Shown: positions 1 to 7,716, numbered from the stretch's first letter. The stretch: DNA of 18,979 nucleotides from Ruminococcaceae bacterium UBA7101 (GCA_002493325.1 DKYL01000079.1:1-18979), one strand, 5' to 3'. Made by a program: numbers and translations. The notes: generated by a model from the sequence alone, not told the origin.

Positions 1-11
1 TAGCGAGCATC

Positions 12-52
12 GGATTTATATATAAATCCAAAAATCAGGGAGAAATCCCTGA
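12..52. other. Palindrome plus GAAA-loop hairpin upstream of mob genes, possible oriT segment
   Basis: Seen in sequence: an 18-bp perfect palindrome (GGATTTATA/TATAAATCC, 12-29) is followed six bases later by a 7-bp hairpin with a GAAA loop (TCAGGGA, loop 42-45, TCCCTGA, 35-52). Both sit just before the MobC-like gene and the relaxase. In mobilizable elements the origin of transfer usually lies directly upstream of the accessory and relaxase genes and is built of inverted repeats, so this may be part of oriT. That is inference: no nic site can be identified, and the window starts here so the left part may be missing. The hairpin could instead act on the leader of the mob transcript. Confidence 0.35.
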
Positions 53-79
53 AACCCTTTTAAGAATGGAGATGATGAA

Positions 80-382
80 TTGAAAGAAAAATTTACACAT
101 TGTATCAGCTTAAATTATGATGATAGTCAAAAAATGAAACTGTATGCAAAAATTTGCGGTGTTACGCAGTCACAAATTGTCAGTACACTTATCAATAAGA
201 AAACACCTAAGTCTATGCCTGATAAAAGGTTTTGGGAACTGATGAATAAGCACTATGCAATTCAGGATTGTATCAAGGAAAATGCAAATGGTAATGAAAA
301 GATTTTGCAAGCCTGCATTGACCTTGATAAGTGGGTACTTGAACTTGAAAAAGAAATACTTTTATCAAAGGAGGCGGCATAA
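80..382 (+). CDS. MobC-like mobilization accessory protein (ribbon-helix-helix)
   Basis: A 100-residue protein expected to bind oriT DNA and assist the relaxase encoded next. Residues about 7-40 read as a ribbon-helix-helix DNA-binding unit: a short strand (ISLNY), a charged helix, then a GVTQSQIVSTLI turn-helix. The following TPKSMPD...FWELM segment matches the layout of MobC relaxosome proteins, which have a proline-rich linker then a helical tail. The start is TTG at 80: GGAG at 68-71 gives a good spacing, the nearby ATGs at 72 and 75 lead straight into a stop in another frame, and this frame is closed by a stop at 50-52. The stop overlaps the relaxase start by one base (TAATG), so the two are translationally coupled. 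The MobC assignment rests on layout and context; sequence identity to known MobC proteins looks low. Confidence 0.7.
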   Translation: MKEKFTHCISLNYDDSQKMKLYAKICGVTQSQIVSTLINKKTPKSMPDKRFWELMNKHYAIQDCIKENANGNEKILQACIDLDKWVLELEKEILLSKEAA

Positions 383-1770
383 TGGCAACAACAAGTTTAT
401 GGCATATAAAAGGTCAGCTTTGCGACTTGATTGATTATGTAGAAAATCCTGATAAAACAGAATTAACTTCTGATATGCAAAATTTTGTAAATGTGTTCAG
501 TTATGATATTAATCCGAATAAGACAAATAACCAACAGTTTATTACTGCAATCAACTGTAAAAAGGAAATTGCACTAGAACAAATGATACTCACTAAAAAG
601 CAATTCAATAAAGAGGATAAGTATATTGCTTGGCACGGTTATCAAAGCTTTAAGCCTGATGAAGTTACACCTGAGCTTTGTCACGAGATTGGTATCAAAC
701 TTGCAAAACAAATGTGGGGTGATAGATTCCAAGTTATTGTATCAACTCATCTTGATAAAGACCACCTGCATAATCACTTTTGTTTTAATTCGGTTTCATT
801 TCTTGACGGAAAGAAATATAACTATTCAAAATCAGAAATGCAAAGATTGAGAAATGTATCTGATGAACTATGCAAGGAGTATGGACTGTCTATTATCGCA
901 ACAGACAATAAATCTAAATCACCAAGCAGAACATTGTACTTTGCGGAAAAGAATAATGAACCTACAAAATATAACCTAATGCGAACTGCTATTGATGAAG
1001 CGATAGAGATTAGTCCTGCACCTAAAGAATTTATCAAAATAATGAGGAAAAAAGGCTACATTGTATATGTCAATTCTGAACGCAAATATGCAACAATTCG
1101 TTCAGTTAACGACAGCAGAAATACAAGACTGAAAACACTTGGTGAAAAGTATGATTGGCAGAACATTGTTGAACAAATCAATATTCAAGACGGTTTTGCA
1201 TTGTTCCCAGCATATAAGGAGTTTAATAGGAATAATAAAACAAAATATATCAAACCTCAAAAATATGTTTTTAAAGGTTCATTTGCAACTGTCAAAAAAG
1301 TTACAGGATTAAAAGCATTGTATCTGTATTATTGTTATCGGTTAGGTTACTTGCCGAAAAAGAAACAGCATAAGCCTTTGTCACCTGAAATGAAAGAGGC
1401 TTGGAGAAAGGTTGACAGGTATTCTAATCAGATCAGATTGATTGCAAAATATAATTTGGATGATACAGATAAGGTTAAACAATTTATCAACGATAACAAA
1501 GAACAAATTATAACAATCAAAAATCAAAGAAGTCAGATATACAACAAGCTCCGAAGATGTAAAGATACTGATAAAATATCAAATCTTAAATTTGAAAGAG
1601 ATTGCTGTTCTGCAAAACTGAAAAGATTAAGAAAAGAAATGAAAACTGCTAATACAATTCTAACTGATGCTGAAGAAATTAAAATGAACATAAAAGCAGA
1701 AATGAACATACAACATCAAAGATTTGCCCCTACAAAACAGAAAAGGATGGATTTGCAATGGGAAAGGTAA
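382..1770 (+). CDS. MOBP-type relaxase (mobilization nuclease)
   Basis: A 462-residue relaxase expected to nick oriT, attach covalently to the 5' end and lead the strand into a recipient, using the conjugation channel of a helper element. The metal-binding motif is intact: H123, D125, H128, H130 and H132 in THLDKDHLHNHF, the classic three-histidine motif of the Relaxase family (PF03432). The likely nucleophile is Tyr19 in the DYVENPDKT segment, the usual place in this family. The N-terminal 180 residues are the nuclease domain. The C-terminal half, rich in Lys/Glu and likely coiled coil from about 395 to 445, is typical of relaxases from clostridial integrative elements. AAAGGAGG lies 7-8 bases before the ATG. 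No coupling protein or type IV secretion gene is visible, so the element is mobilizable rather than self-transmissible as far as the window shows. Confidence 0.9.
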   Translation: MATTSLWHIKGQLCDLIDYVENPDKTELTSDMQNFVNVFSYDINPNKTNNQQFITAINCKKEIALEQMILTKKQFNKEDKYIAWHGYQSFKPDEVTPELCHEIGIKLAKQMWGDRFQVIVSTHLDKDHLHNHFCFNSVSFLDGKKYNYSKSEMQRLRNVSDELCKEYGLSIIATDNKSKSPSRTLYFAEKNNEPTKYNLMRTAIDEAIEISPAPKEFIKIMRKKGYIVYVNSERKYATIRSVNDSRNTRLKTLGEKYDWQNIVEQINIQDGFALFPAYKEFNRNNKTKYIKPQKYVFKGSFATVKKVTGLKALYLYYCYRLGYLPKKKQHKPLSPEMKEAWRKVDRYSNQIRLIAKYNLDDTDKVKQFINDNKEQIITIKNQRSQIYNKLRRCKDTDKISNLKFERDCCSAKLKRLRKEMKTANTILTDAEEIKMNIKAEMNIQHQRFAPTKQKRMDLQWER

Positions 1771-2021
1771 TTAAACTTGAATTAGAAAAAACTGAATATG
1801 ACTATGTTGATAATCTTTTAACTACACAGATTGAAAAGTTAAGATCAATGTCATCAGCAGAAAGAATTGAATGGTATAACAAGTCTTTATTCAATAAGCC
1901 TATTAACTTTACAAAGCAAATTGATAATACAGTCTATACAGTAAACACGCACTTTAGTGAAACTGCAAATGAAAGTGTCAACGAAAAGATAGTCCGAATT
2001 TTGGAGCAGAGCAGTAAATAA
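1758..2021 (+). CDS. TnpW-like transposon-encoded small protein
   Basis: An 87-residue protein whose second half (about 47-84: NFTKQIDNTVYTVNTHFSE, then a helical NESVNEKIVRILEQ) matches the pattern of the TnpW family, small proteins of unknown role carried by Tn4451-type elements. The first half (1-45) is a helical N-terminal extension, EKTEYDYVDNLLTTQIEKL and so on, that the short family members do not usually have. The gene overlaps the relaxase end by 13 bases and AAGGA lies about 11 bases before its ATG, so it is read from the same transcript. No function is established for the family. A role in regulating or assisting excision or transfer is possible but not shown by anything here. Confidence 0.7.
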   Translation: MGKVIKLELEKTEYDYVDNLLTTQIEKLRSMSSAERIEWYNKSLFNKPINFTKQIDNTVYTVNTHFSETANESVNEKIVRILEQSSK

Positions 2022-2044
2022 TTTTATAATTATGCTTTAAAGCG

Positions 2045-2073
2045 TTGAAGTGCGATAAAGAATATGTTATGAT
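2045..2073 (+). promoter_or_regulatory. Promoter of the serine recombinase gene
   Basis: TTGAAG (2045-2050), 17-bp spacer, TATGAT (2068-2073), with a TG one base before the -10 (extended -10). This is the best promoter-like match between the TnpW-like gene and the recombinase and would give a leader of roughly 40 bases. The -10 lies inside the inverted repeat at 2060-2100. Confidence 0.65.
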
Positions 2074-2100
2074 GTAGTTAACCTACAATCAAACATATTC
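2060..2100. promoter_or_regulatory. Nested inverted repeat over the recombinase promoter, possible operator or leader hairpin
   Basis: The outer arms GAATATGTT (2060-2068) and AACATATTC (2092-2100) are a perfect 9-bp inverted repeat. Inside them TGTAG (2073-2077) and CTACA (2083-2087) form a second stem with a TTAAC loop. The left outer arm overlaps the first base of the -10 box and the spacer of the recombinase promoter. The layout suits a repressor or recombinase binding site that would shut off the gene. As RNA, only the inner stem and the right arm would be transcribed if the start site is near 2080, which argues for DNA-level action. No protein is known to bind it. Confidence 0.45.
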
Positions 2101-2119
2101 GGCTGTAGAAAGGAGATTT

Positions 2120-3766
2120 ATGAAAAAACAAACAGACCGAATAACTGCTCTGTATTGCCGTCTGTCAAGAGATGATGAACAGGACGGATTATCAGGCAGT
2201 ATAAAAAATCAACAATCCATATTAGAGAAATATGCAAAGGAAAACGGATTCAAAAATACAAAAGTATTCATTGATGACGGTTGGAGTGGTACGAATTTTG
2301 CAAGACCTGCTTTTATGGAAATCATGGAGCTTGCGGAACAAGGCAAAATTGAAAATCTGATTGTCAAAGACCATTCAAGACTTGGAAGGAACCGACTTAT
2401 TATTGGTCAGTTACTTGAAGAAGATTTTGACAGATTTGGAGTAAGATACATTGCCATAATGGATAACATTGATACAAAAAACGGAATAAGTGATTTAGTA
2501 CCTATGCAGGATTTATTCAATGAATGGCATGCTAAAAATACAAGCCAAAAAGTACGCAATGTACTGAAAAGCAAAGGCAACTCAGGTAAGCCCTTAACAA
2601 CCAATCCACCCTATGGTTATACCAGAGAATGGAAGATTGATGAGCAGGCGGCTGAAATCGTAAAAAGAATATATCAGCTTTGCATTCAAGGTTACGGACC
2701 GAGTCAGATTGCAAATATTCTTCGTGAGGATAAAATAATGACTCCGTCGGAATATTTGACGAGTAAAGGTATAAAGTGCAGGAAACCGCCTGAAAAGCCT
2801 TTTAACTGGTGTTCATCAATCGTTGCGAAGATACTTGAAAGGCAAGAGTATATCGGTGATACGGTTAATTTCCGAACAACCAAGAAATCATATAAAAACA
2901 GAAAACTTATCAAGAATCCTCAAAGCGAATGGAAAGTATTTAAAAATACGCATCCTGCGATTATCAGTGAAGAAGATTTTAATCTTGTTCAGGAATTGAG
3001 AAAGAATAAACGCAGACCTGACCGAACAGGAATTATCAGTATGTTTTCAGGGCTTGTTTATTGTGCTGACTGCGGTTCAAAGCTGTATTACAGTTCATAT
3101 AATAAACGCAAAGCAAATGCAGCAAGTTTCAGATGTTCATTATTTACAAAAGATACTGAACTATGTACGATGCATTATATCAGAGAAAGTGCAATATACA
3201 ATCTTGTTCTTGAAGATATGAAAAGAGTATTTTTCTTTGTAACTGCATTTGAAAAAGAATTTGCTCAAATGCAGCTTGATAGTTTCTCTATAGAAAGACA
3301 AAAAGAATTATTTTCACGAAAGAGAGAACTTGAAAAGTCAAAACAGCGTATCAAAGAAATTGATACACTGATTCAAAAACTATATGAAGATAATGCTTTA
3401 GGAAAATTATCAGATGAGCGTTATGCTACAATGTCTATTTCTCTTGAAACAGAACAAAAAGAGCTTAAAGATACTGTTCCGAAAATTGAGGAAGAACTTA
3501 ATTCTGAAACAAATGAAATTGATAATCTGCAAACATTTATCGGCAAGGTTAAAAGAATTACACAACCAAAAGAGCTTACTCCTGAGCTTGTTCACGAGTT
3601 CATAGAAAAGATTGTTGTATCAGCACCGACCAAGATAAATGGCAAACGCTATCAGCAGGTAGATATTTACTACAATGGTGTTGGAGTAATCAAACAGCCT
3701 ACTGCTGAAGAATGGGAACAGCAATTTCAAAACAAATATTTAAATACAAAAGAAAAAACAGCATAG
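2120..3766 (+). CDS. Large serine recombinase (TnpX-type site-specific integrase/excisionase)
   Basis: A 548-residue recombinase that would cut attachment sites through a 5'-phosphoserine link and integrate or excise the element. The N-terminal resolvase domain (about 8-150) has the catalytic serine S16 in YCRLS, with R14 and the SRLGR motif (R87, R90). The recombinase domain follows (about 160-300, with PPYGYTRE and the GYGPSQIANIL helix). A zinc ribbon uses C315, C318, C339 and C349. A coiled coil spans about 395-475, and the C-terminal segment (LTPELVHEFIEKIVV, then a strand pair) is typical of the clostridial TnpX group with a DUF4368-like tail. Full length and no missing catalytic residue. 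AAAGGAG lies 4 bases before the ATG. The gene has its own promoter and is the last gene of the element, as is common for these integrases, so an end of the element should lie just downstream. Confidence 0.93.
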   Translation: MKKQTDRITALYCRLSRDDEQDGLSGSIKNQQSILEKYAKENGFKNTKVFIDDGWSGTNFARPAFMEIMELAEQGKIENLIVKDHSRLGRNRLIIGQLLEEDFDRFGVRYIAIMDNIDTKNGISDLVPMQDLFNEWHAKNTSQKVRNVLKSKGNSGKPLTTNPPYGYTREWKIDEQAAEIVKRIYQLCIQGYGPSQIANILREDKIMTPSEYLTSKGIKCRKPPEKPFNWCSSIVAKILERQEYIGDTVNFRTTKKSYKNRKLIKNPQSEWKVFKNTHPAIISEEDFNLVQELRKNKRRPDRTGIISMFSGLVYCADCGSKLYYSSYNKRKANAASFRCSLFTKDTELCTMHYIRESAIYNLVLEDMKRVFFFVTAFEKEFAQMQLDSFSIERQKELFSRKRELEKSKQRIKEIDTLIQKLYEDNALGKLSDERYATMSISLETEQKELKDTVPKIEEELNSETNEIDNLQTFIGKVKRITQPKELTPELVHEFIEKIVVSAPTKINGKRYQQVDIYYNGVGVIKQPTAEEWEQQFQNKYLNTKEKTA

Positions 3767-3780
3767 CCAAACTATGCTGT
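3758..3780 (-). terminator. Hairpin terminator acting on leftward transcription, overlapping recombinase stop
   Basis: A 9-bp perfect stem, ACAGCATAG (3758-3766) and CTATGCTGT (3772-3780), loop of 5. Read leftward it is followed by TTTTTTCTTTT, a canonical intrinsic terminator. Read rightward there is no T tract. It contains the recombinase stop codon. It would stop transcripts coming leftward from the MATE gene before they enter the element as antisense RNA. Confidence 0.7.
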
Positions 3781-4029
3781 AACAACCGAACTGCACCTTG
3801 GGGTACACCCTCTTTATGGAGTATACCCCAAGGCGACAGCCTTATGGGATTTTTATGCCTTATTCTAACTAAAAATCTAACAATTTTAAGTGCTTCGCAG
3901 TTTTGTAGCGTAGGAAATTTATCTGCAAATATAGCTTAAAAACGCAGCAAGACTTGCGTCTTGCGAGGCTTTTGGGCTGTATTTCAGACAATTTTCGCGA
4001 AAAACCAATACTTCGTTACCGTACCTCAG
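3767..4029. other. Non-coding junction region expected to hold the right end of the element
   Basis: No credible gene in 263 bases. It contains a large imperfect dyad (3796-3833), a 7-bp hairpin (GCAAGAC/GTCTTGC, 3947-3964) and the 12-bp palindrome TTTTCGCGAAAA (3992-4003). The element-host junction should lie here because the recombinase ends at 3766 and the chromosomal-type MATE gene ends at 4030. The exact boundary cannot be placed because the other end of the element is not in the window. Confidence 0.5.
3796..3833. repeat. 38-bp imperfect dyad downstream of the recombinase, candidate attachment-site or structural repeat
   Basis: Perfect 10-bp arms CCTTGGGGTA (3796-3805) and TACCCCAAGG (3824-3833), with further partial pairing inward (for example CT at 3810-3811 with GG at 3818-3819). 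There is no T tract on either side, so it is not an intrinsic terminator. Large serine recombinases act on att sites of roughly 40-50 bp with dyad character, and this one sits 30 bp behind the recombinase stop, where an att site is expected. It may equally be an unrelated structured RNA element or dispersed repeat. Confidence 0.35.
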
Positions 4030-5421
4030 CTAAACTGTACTCTTTTTCGATTTTAGCTTGAGCTTTTTTAAAACGGGAGTTGTTAGTATAATTGTCATAA
4101 TAAATGAAAGTCCGTCAGCAATCGGCTGTGCAAGTATAATCCCTGTTATGCCAAGTATTCTCGGAAGAATTAAAATCAGAGGCACATAAAAAATCCCTTG
4201 CCTTGCAAGTGCAAGTGCAGTCGCTTTAGCAGGGAGCTTGAGGGACTGAATAAGCATATTTGATGATGTACAGTAACCAATCAATGGCATAACCATACAT
4301 TCATATTTCAGTGCCTGTGAGCCAATGCTGACAACCTCTGCGTCATCACGGAATAAGCCGATAAGCTGCGGTGCAAGAATATAACTTGCTATGGATGCAA
4401 TTGTTATAAAGATTGTGCTGATTACTACAATAAATTTATATCCGTTATAAACACGGTCATATTTTTTTGCACCGTGATTAAAGCTGCATACCGGCTGAAA
4501 GCCCTGACCTATGCCGATAACAACAGCAAAGCCGAGGAACATAACTCGGTTAAACACGCTCATACCCGCTATCGCACTGTCACCATAGGGTGCTGCCGCA
4601 AAGTTCAGGCAAATATTTGCTATTGTCTGTATGCCTTGTCTTGAAAGAGAAGGGAGTCCGTTTTTAAATATTTCACTTAAATTTTGCTTGTCAGGCTTGA
4701 AGGCTTTAAAGGATATTCTTAAATTTTCGCCCTTGAAGGTTCCAGCAATCAGGATTATAAAACCGATAATCTGACTTATTATTGTAGCCAGTGCCGCACC
4801 GTTGACACCCATATTGAATTTGAATATGAAAAGCGGATCAAGTGCAATGTTAATTAAGCTGCCGCTTACAATGCCTACCATTGAGTATATGGCACTGCCC
4901 TGGTATCTTAGCTGGTTATTCAGTACAAAAGAGCCGAGAATAAAGGGTGCACCAAGCAGAATTATTTTTAAGTAACCGCCTGCAAGGTCCTTTGTAGTTT
5001 TCGTTGCACCCAAAAGAACTGCAATCTGCTTTGAAAAGACAAGACCTATTGCTGCCAAAAGTATACCGAATATAATTACAATAAAGAATGCTACATTGGC
5101 ATATATTTTTGCAGTATCCTTTTTCTTTTCACCAAGCAAGGTACTGATTAATATTCCGCTTCCGTTGCCGAAGAAAAATCCGATTGCCTGCAGCAGTGTC
5201 ATTACCGAAAAAACAATGCCGATTGATGCAACAGAGCTTGTATCAATTTTTCCCACAAAATAGCTGTCTGCCATATTGTAAAGGGCAGATACAAGCATTG
5301 TCAGTATAGTGGGTACAGCAAGCGTTGTTATCAGCCATTTGAGTGGCGCATTAGCCATTTTATCAAATTTATCTTTATACTTTTTCTTCATTTTACACTC
5401 TAACATAAACGCACATTTCAT
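4030..5421 (-). CDS. MATE family efflux transporter
   Basis: A 463-residue membrane exporter of the multidrug and toxic-compound extrusion family, expected to use a sodium or proton gradient to expel small cationic compounds. It shows the 12-helix layout in two related halves: the first begins WLITTLAVPTILTMLVSALYN near residue 30 and the second begins FKNGLPSLSRQ near residue 260. The conserved NIALDPLFIF stretch is near 190-200, as in MepA-like members. The substrate cannot be told. The start at 5421 has GAGGAG three bases upstream. A second ATG at 5391, just behind the upstream stop, would remove ten non-conserved residues but has only a weak ribosome site. The gene overlaps the end of the GH127 gene by 29 bases, so the two are co-transcribed. 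The C terminus appears complete, so the element did not truncate it. Confidence 0.9.
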   Translation of the reverse strand: MKCAFMLECKMKKKYKDKFDKMANAPLKWLITTLAVPTILTMLVSALYNMADSYFVGKIDTSSVASIGIVFSVMTLLQAIGFFFGNGSGILISTLLGEKKKDTAKIYANVAFFIVIIFGILLAAIGLVFSKQIAVLLGATKTTKDLAGGYLKIILLGAPFILGSFVLNNQLRYQGSAIYSMVGIVSGSLINIALDPLFIFKFNMGVNGAALATIISQIIGFIILIAGTFKGENLRISFKAFKPDKQNLSEIFKNGLPSLSRQGIQTIANICLNFAAAPYGDSAIAGMSVFNRVMFLGFAVVIGIGQGFQPVCSFNHGAKKYDRVYNGYKFIVVISTIFITIASIASYILAPQLIGLFRDDAEVVSIGSQALKYECMVMPLIGYCTSSNMLIQSLKLPAKATALALARQGIFYVPLILILPRILGITGIILAQPIADGLSFIMTIILTTPVLKKLKLKSKKSTV

Positions 5422-7300
5422 TTTCTCCTCTGTTGCCCCATTTGTAATAGGGAATGAATTTTAGTGTGCATTTTTCCTTTCGTGGTTCAAGATAATTCAT
5501 ATACAGTCTGCTGTCGGGTATTTCTCTGTATCCCTCTGCTGTTATATAGCCATTATTCAGCACAGGCTTTTTAGAGGTGTCTATTGACAGCATCTGTAAA
5601 TCACATCCGTTATCTGCCTCCTCAAGGCAGTATATGAACGGACCGTATGTAACGGCAGCCTTGCCCGTATTTGCACGCACTCTGTTGGAGCATCTGACAA
5701 TTTTAGGCGCTGTGTTCAGATTGATTTCAATATAATCGTGACTGCAATTAAAAACAGCATATCCGTTAATGATTTCAAAGCTGCGGTTTAATTCAAATTT
5801 ATCACACCAATAAGGGATTCGCAGTGCAATTTTTATCGGCTTTGAAAAATCAGCTTTTAAAATGTATTTTCCATTTTGTTCACACAGTTCCAAATTGCCG
5901 TATTTTGTTTTTGCACTGCTGCATATATATTGATTAATAAATATAGTATTGTCATTTTCATTATAAATATATTCATTAAGGGAAGAAATGAGCCTTGCAA
6001 GATTCGGCGGACAGCAGGCACAGCCAAACCATTTTTGTCTTACAGGCTTTATGTGATGCTTTCTGCTGTCACAGCGGCTTGCCTCAGGCAATACCTCCAA
6101 TGGATTTACATAGAAAAAGCTTTTGCCGTCTTGACCCATACCTGCAAGCACCGTATTGTATAATGCACGTTCAATAACATCATTGTATTTGCTGTCAAAG
6201 GACATTTCACCCATACGTCTTGCAAAGAATATCAATCCGATTGATGCACAGGTTTCCGAATAAGCCAAATCGTTCGGTAAATCATAGTCAAAGGAAAAAG
6301 CCTCGCCGTCAACGGTTGCACCAATTCCGCCTGTAATATACATTTTTTTATTTTCAATATTGTCCCATATACTGTCACAGGTAGCTTTCAGTTCTTTATC
6401 CTTCAGCTCTTTTGCAAGGTCTGCCATTGCACTGTAAAGATAAACACCTCTGACTGCGTGACCGACAGCCTCTGTCTGCTGTCTTGGCGGTATATGTGCC
6501 TGATTGTAATGATAATTGTCACCTGTGCTTACAATGCCTTTTTCAGTATCATAGTAATAAGGCTTTTTTCCGCGTTCATTGATAAAGAACAATGCAGTGT
6601 CCAGATATTTTTTTATTCCGGTTGCTTTGTATAGCTTAAAAAGTGCCATTTCACATATTTCATGACCGTCATAGCCTTTGATTTTATTCTCACCAAAGGT
6701 ATCACAGATTAAATCAGCAAAAGCACAGGCAGTTTTTAACAGCTTGTCATTGCCTGTTGCATTGTAAAAACTGACAGCTGCCTCTGCAAGATGCCCGAAG
6801 CAGTAAAGCTCGTGATGATCCTTAAGATTTGTAAAGGCTTTACTTATATCATTTATAATGTATAATGTGTCAAGATAACCATTTTCAAGCTGGGCATCAC
6901 ATATAATGTCTATATATTCAAGTGCTTTGCTTTCTAATTCACTGTCGGGGAAATTTTGCAGGGAATAGCTAACGGCTTCAATCCATTTATACACATCACT
7001 GTCCTGAAAAACCCAGCCCTTAAAGGCTTCAGGCTCACTGTTCTTCTCATCATAATGCCATTTGTCAACAGGAAAGGTTTTTATGCTTTTGCCGCACTTC
7101 ATTTTATTTTTTGTATTTTTTGCTTTTATAAAATTTTCAATACAAAAGCTTTTTTCTGCTCCGTCAATTTTATCCTGCAGGGCAAGATATTGGTAGGGGA
7201 TAACCTCATTTTTTACAAGCTTAATTATACTATTCCAGAAAGTATCATTGATTCTTACATTTTTAATGTCAAGATGTTTTGAAAAGTTAAAGGTATTCAT
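5393..7300 (-). CDS. Glycoside hydrolase family 127 (beta-L-arabinofuranosidase, DUF1680)
   Basis: A 635-residue enzyme expected to release beta-L-arabinofuranose from plant arabinan or hydroxyproline-linked side chains. Numbering from ATG 7300, it has the GH127 zinc-thiolate active site known from Bifidobacterium HypBA1: E349 and C351 (SETC), C429 and C430 (CACCPPN), and a candidate acid/base E333 (DGEAF) 18 residues before C351, the same spacing as in HypBA1. C429 corresponds to the nucleophile. The first 430 residues form the (alpha/alpha)6 barrel, followed by beta-sandwich domains. No signal peptide, so it acts in the cytoplasm on imported oligosaccharides. I chose ATG 7300 because GGAG lies six bases before it; a TTG at 7312 overlaps that site and is unlikely. 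Downstream MATE overlaps it. Sugar specificity could differ, since DUF1680 is diverse. Confidence 0.9.
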   Translation of the reverse strand: MNTFNFSKHLDIKNVRINDTFWNSIIKLVKNEVIPYQYLALQDKIDGAEKSFCIENFIKAKNTKNKMKCGKSIKTFPVDKWHYDEKNSEPEAFKGWVFQDSDVYKWIEAVSYSLQNFPDSELESKALEYIDIICDAQLENGYLDTLYIINDISKAFTNLKDHHELYCFGHLAEAAVSFYNATGNDKLLKTACAFADLICDTFGENKIKGYDGHEICEMALFKLYKATGIKKYLDTALFFINERGKKPYYYDTEKGIVSTGDNYHYNQAHIPPRQQTEAVGHAVRGVYLYSAMADLAKELKDKELKATCDSIWDNIENKKMYITGGIGATVDGEAFSFDYDLPNDLAYSETCASIGLIFFARRMGEMSFDSKYNDVIERALYNTVLAGMGQDGKSFFYVNPLEVLPEASRCDSRKHHIKPVRQKWFGCACCPPNLARLISSLNEYIYNENDNTIFINQYICSSAKTKYGNLELCEQNGKYILKADFSKPIKIALRIPYWCDKFELNRSFEIINGYAVFNCSHDYIEINLNTAPKIVRCSNRVRANTGKAAVTYGPFIYCLEEADNGCDLQMLSIDTSKKPVLNNGYITAEGYREIPDSRLYMNYLEPRKEKCTLKFIPYYKWGNRGENEMCVYVRV

Positions 7301-7316
7301 AAAATACTCCAAAAAT

Positions 7317-7344
7317 AAAATGCACTTAGTGATAAGTGCATTTT
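7317..7344 (-). terminator. 12-bp perfect hairpin just before the GH127 gene (terminator or attenuator)
   Basis: AAAATGCACTTA (7317-7328), GTGA loop, TAAGTGCATTTT (7333-7344). Read leftward, the stem is followed by a T-rich run ending at 7311, then directly by the GGAG ribosome site of the GH127 gene. It should end the transcript of the small membrane-protein gene upstream. The GH127 gene needs either read-through or a promoter overlapping the hairpin. A weak candidate is an extended -10, TGGTAAAAT, on the minus strand at 7340-7348. Confidence 0.7.
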
Positions 7345-7370
7345 ACCATAATTTGTTTCAATTTTAAAGT

Positions 7371-7688
7371 CTAAGCAGCATATTTGTTTTTGGCAATAAT
7401 GATTTCAATATCCTTCATTTGAGCATTTTTTGCGTTGACTCTTTCATTATGCCTTTCTTCAAATTCCCTTTGCTTTTTCTTTTTTAATTTGGCTGATTCA
7501 AAAATGAACCATACAATTGTGCCGATTGCCATAATCAGCAGAACATCAACGGCAAAAAGCAGACGCATCTGATTTTGTGTAAGTACGTCAAACAGATTAA
7601 AGCTGAGTGCAGTTATACCGAAGCCTGATAATAGTGTTACTGAAAAAATACATAAGCCTTTAATGATTTTGTTTGATTTGAAATTCAT
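7371..7688 (-). CDS. Small two-helix membrane protein, function unknown
   Basis: I do not recognise this 105-residue protein. It has two predicted membrane helices (about 8-30 and 42-64) joined by a short loop with NLFDVLTQNQM, then a strongly charged tail (KLKKKKQREFEERHNERV) that should lie in the cytoplasm and may form a helix. Translation is well supported: AAGGAGG sits seven bases before the ATG, and a good promoter lies at 7717-7744. A strong hairpin follows about 25 bases after the stop, so it is probably a one-gene unit. There is no signal or motif that suggests an enzyme. Confidence 0.75.
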   Translation of the reverse strand: MNFKSNKIIKGLCIFSVTLLSGFGITALSFNLFDVLTQNQMRLLFAVDVLLIMAIGTIVWFIFESAKLKKKKQREFEERHNERVNAKNAQMKDIEIIIAKNKYAA

Positions 7689-7716
7689 AATAAATCCTCC
7701 TTTTCGTTACAATTAA

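Noticed and set aside
3712..3939. Rightward open frame of 75 codons over the recombinase end and the junction region
   Set aside because: It starts inside the recombinase, has no ribosome site, and runs through the terminator and dyad structures; most likely non-coding.
6956..7282. Rightward open frame of 108 codons inside the GH127 gene
   Set aside because: Antisense shadow of a well-supported enzyme; its hydrophobic look comes from the complement of the coding strand.
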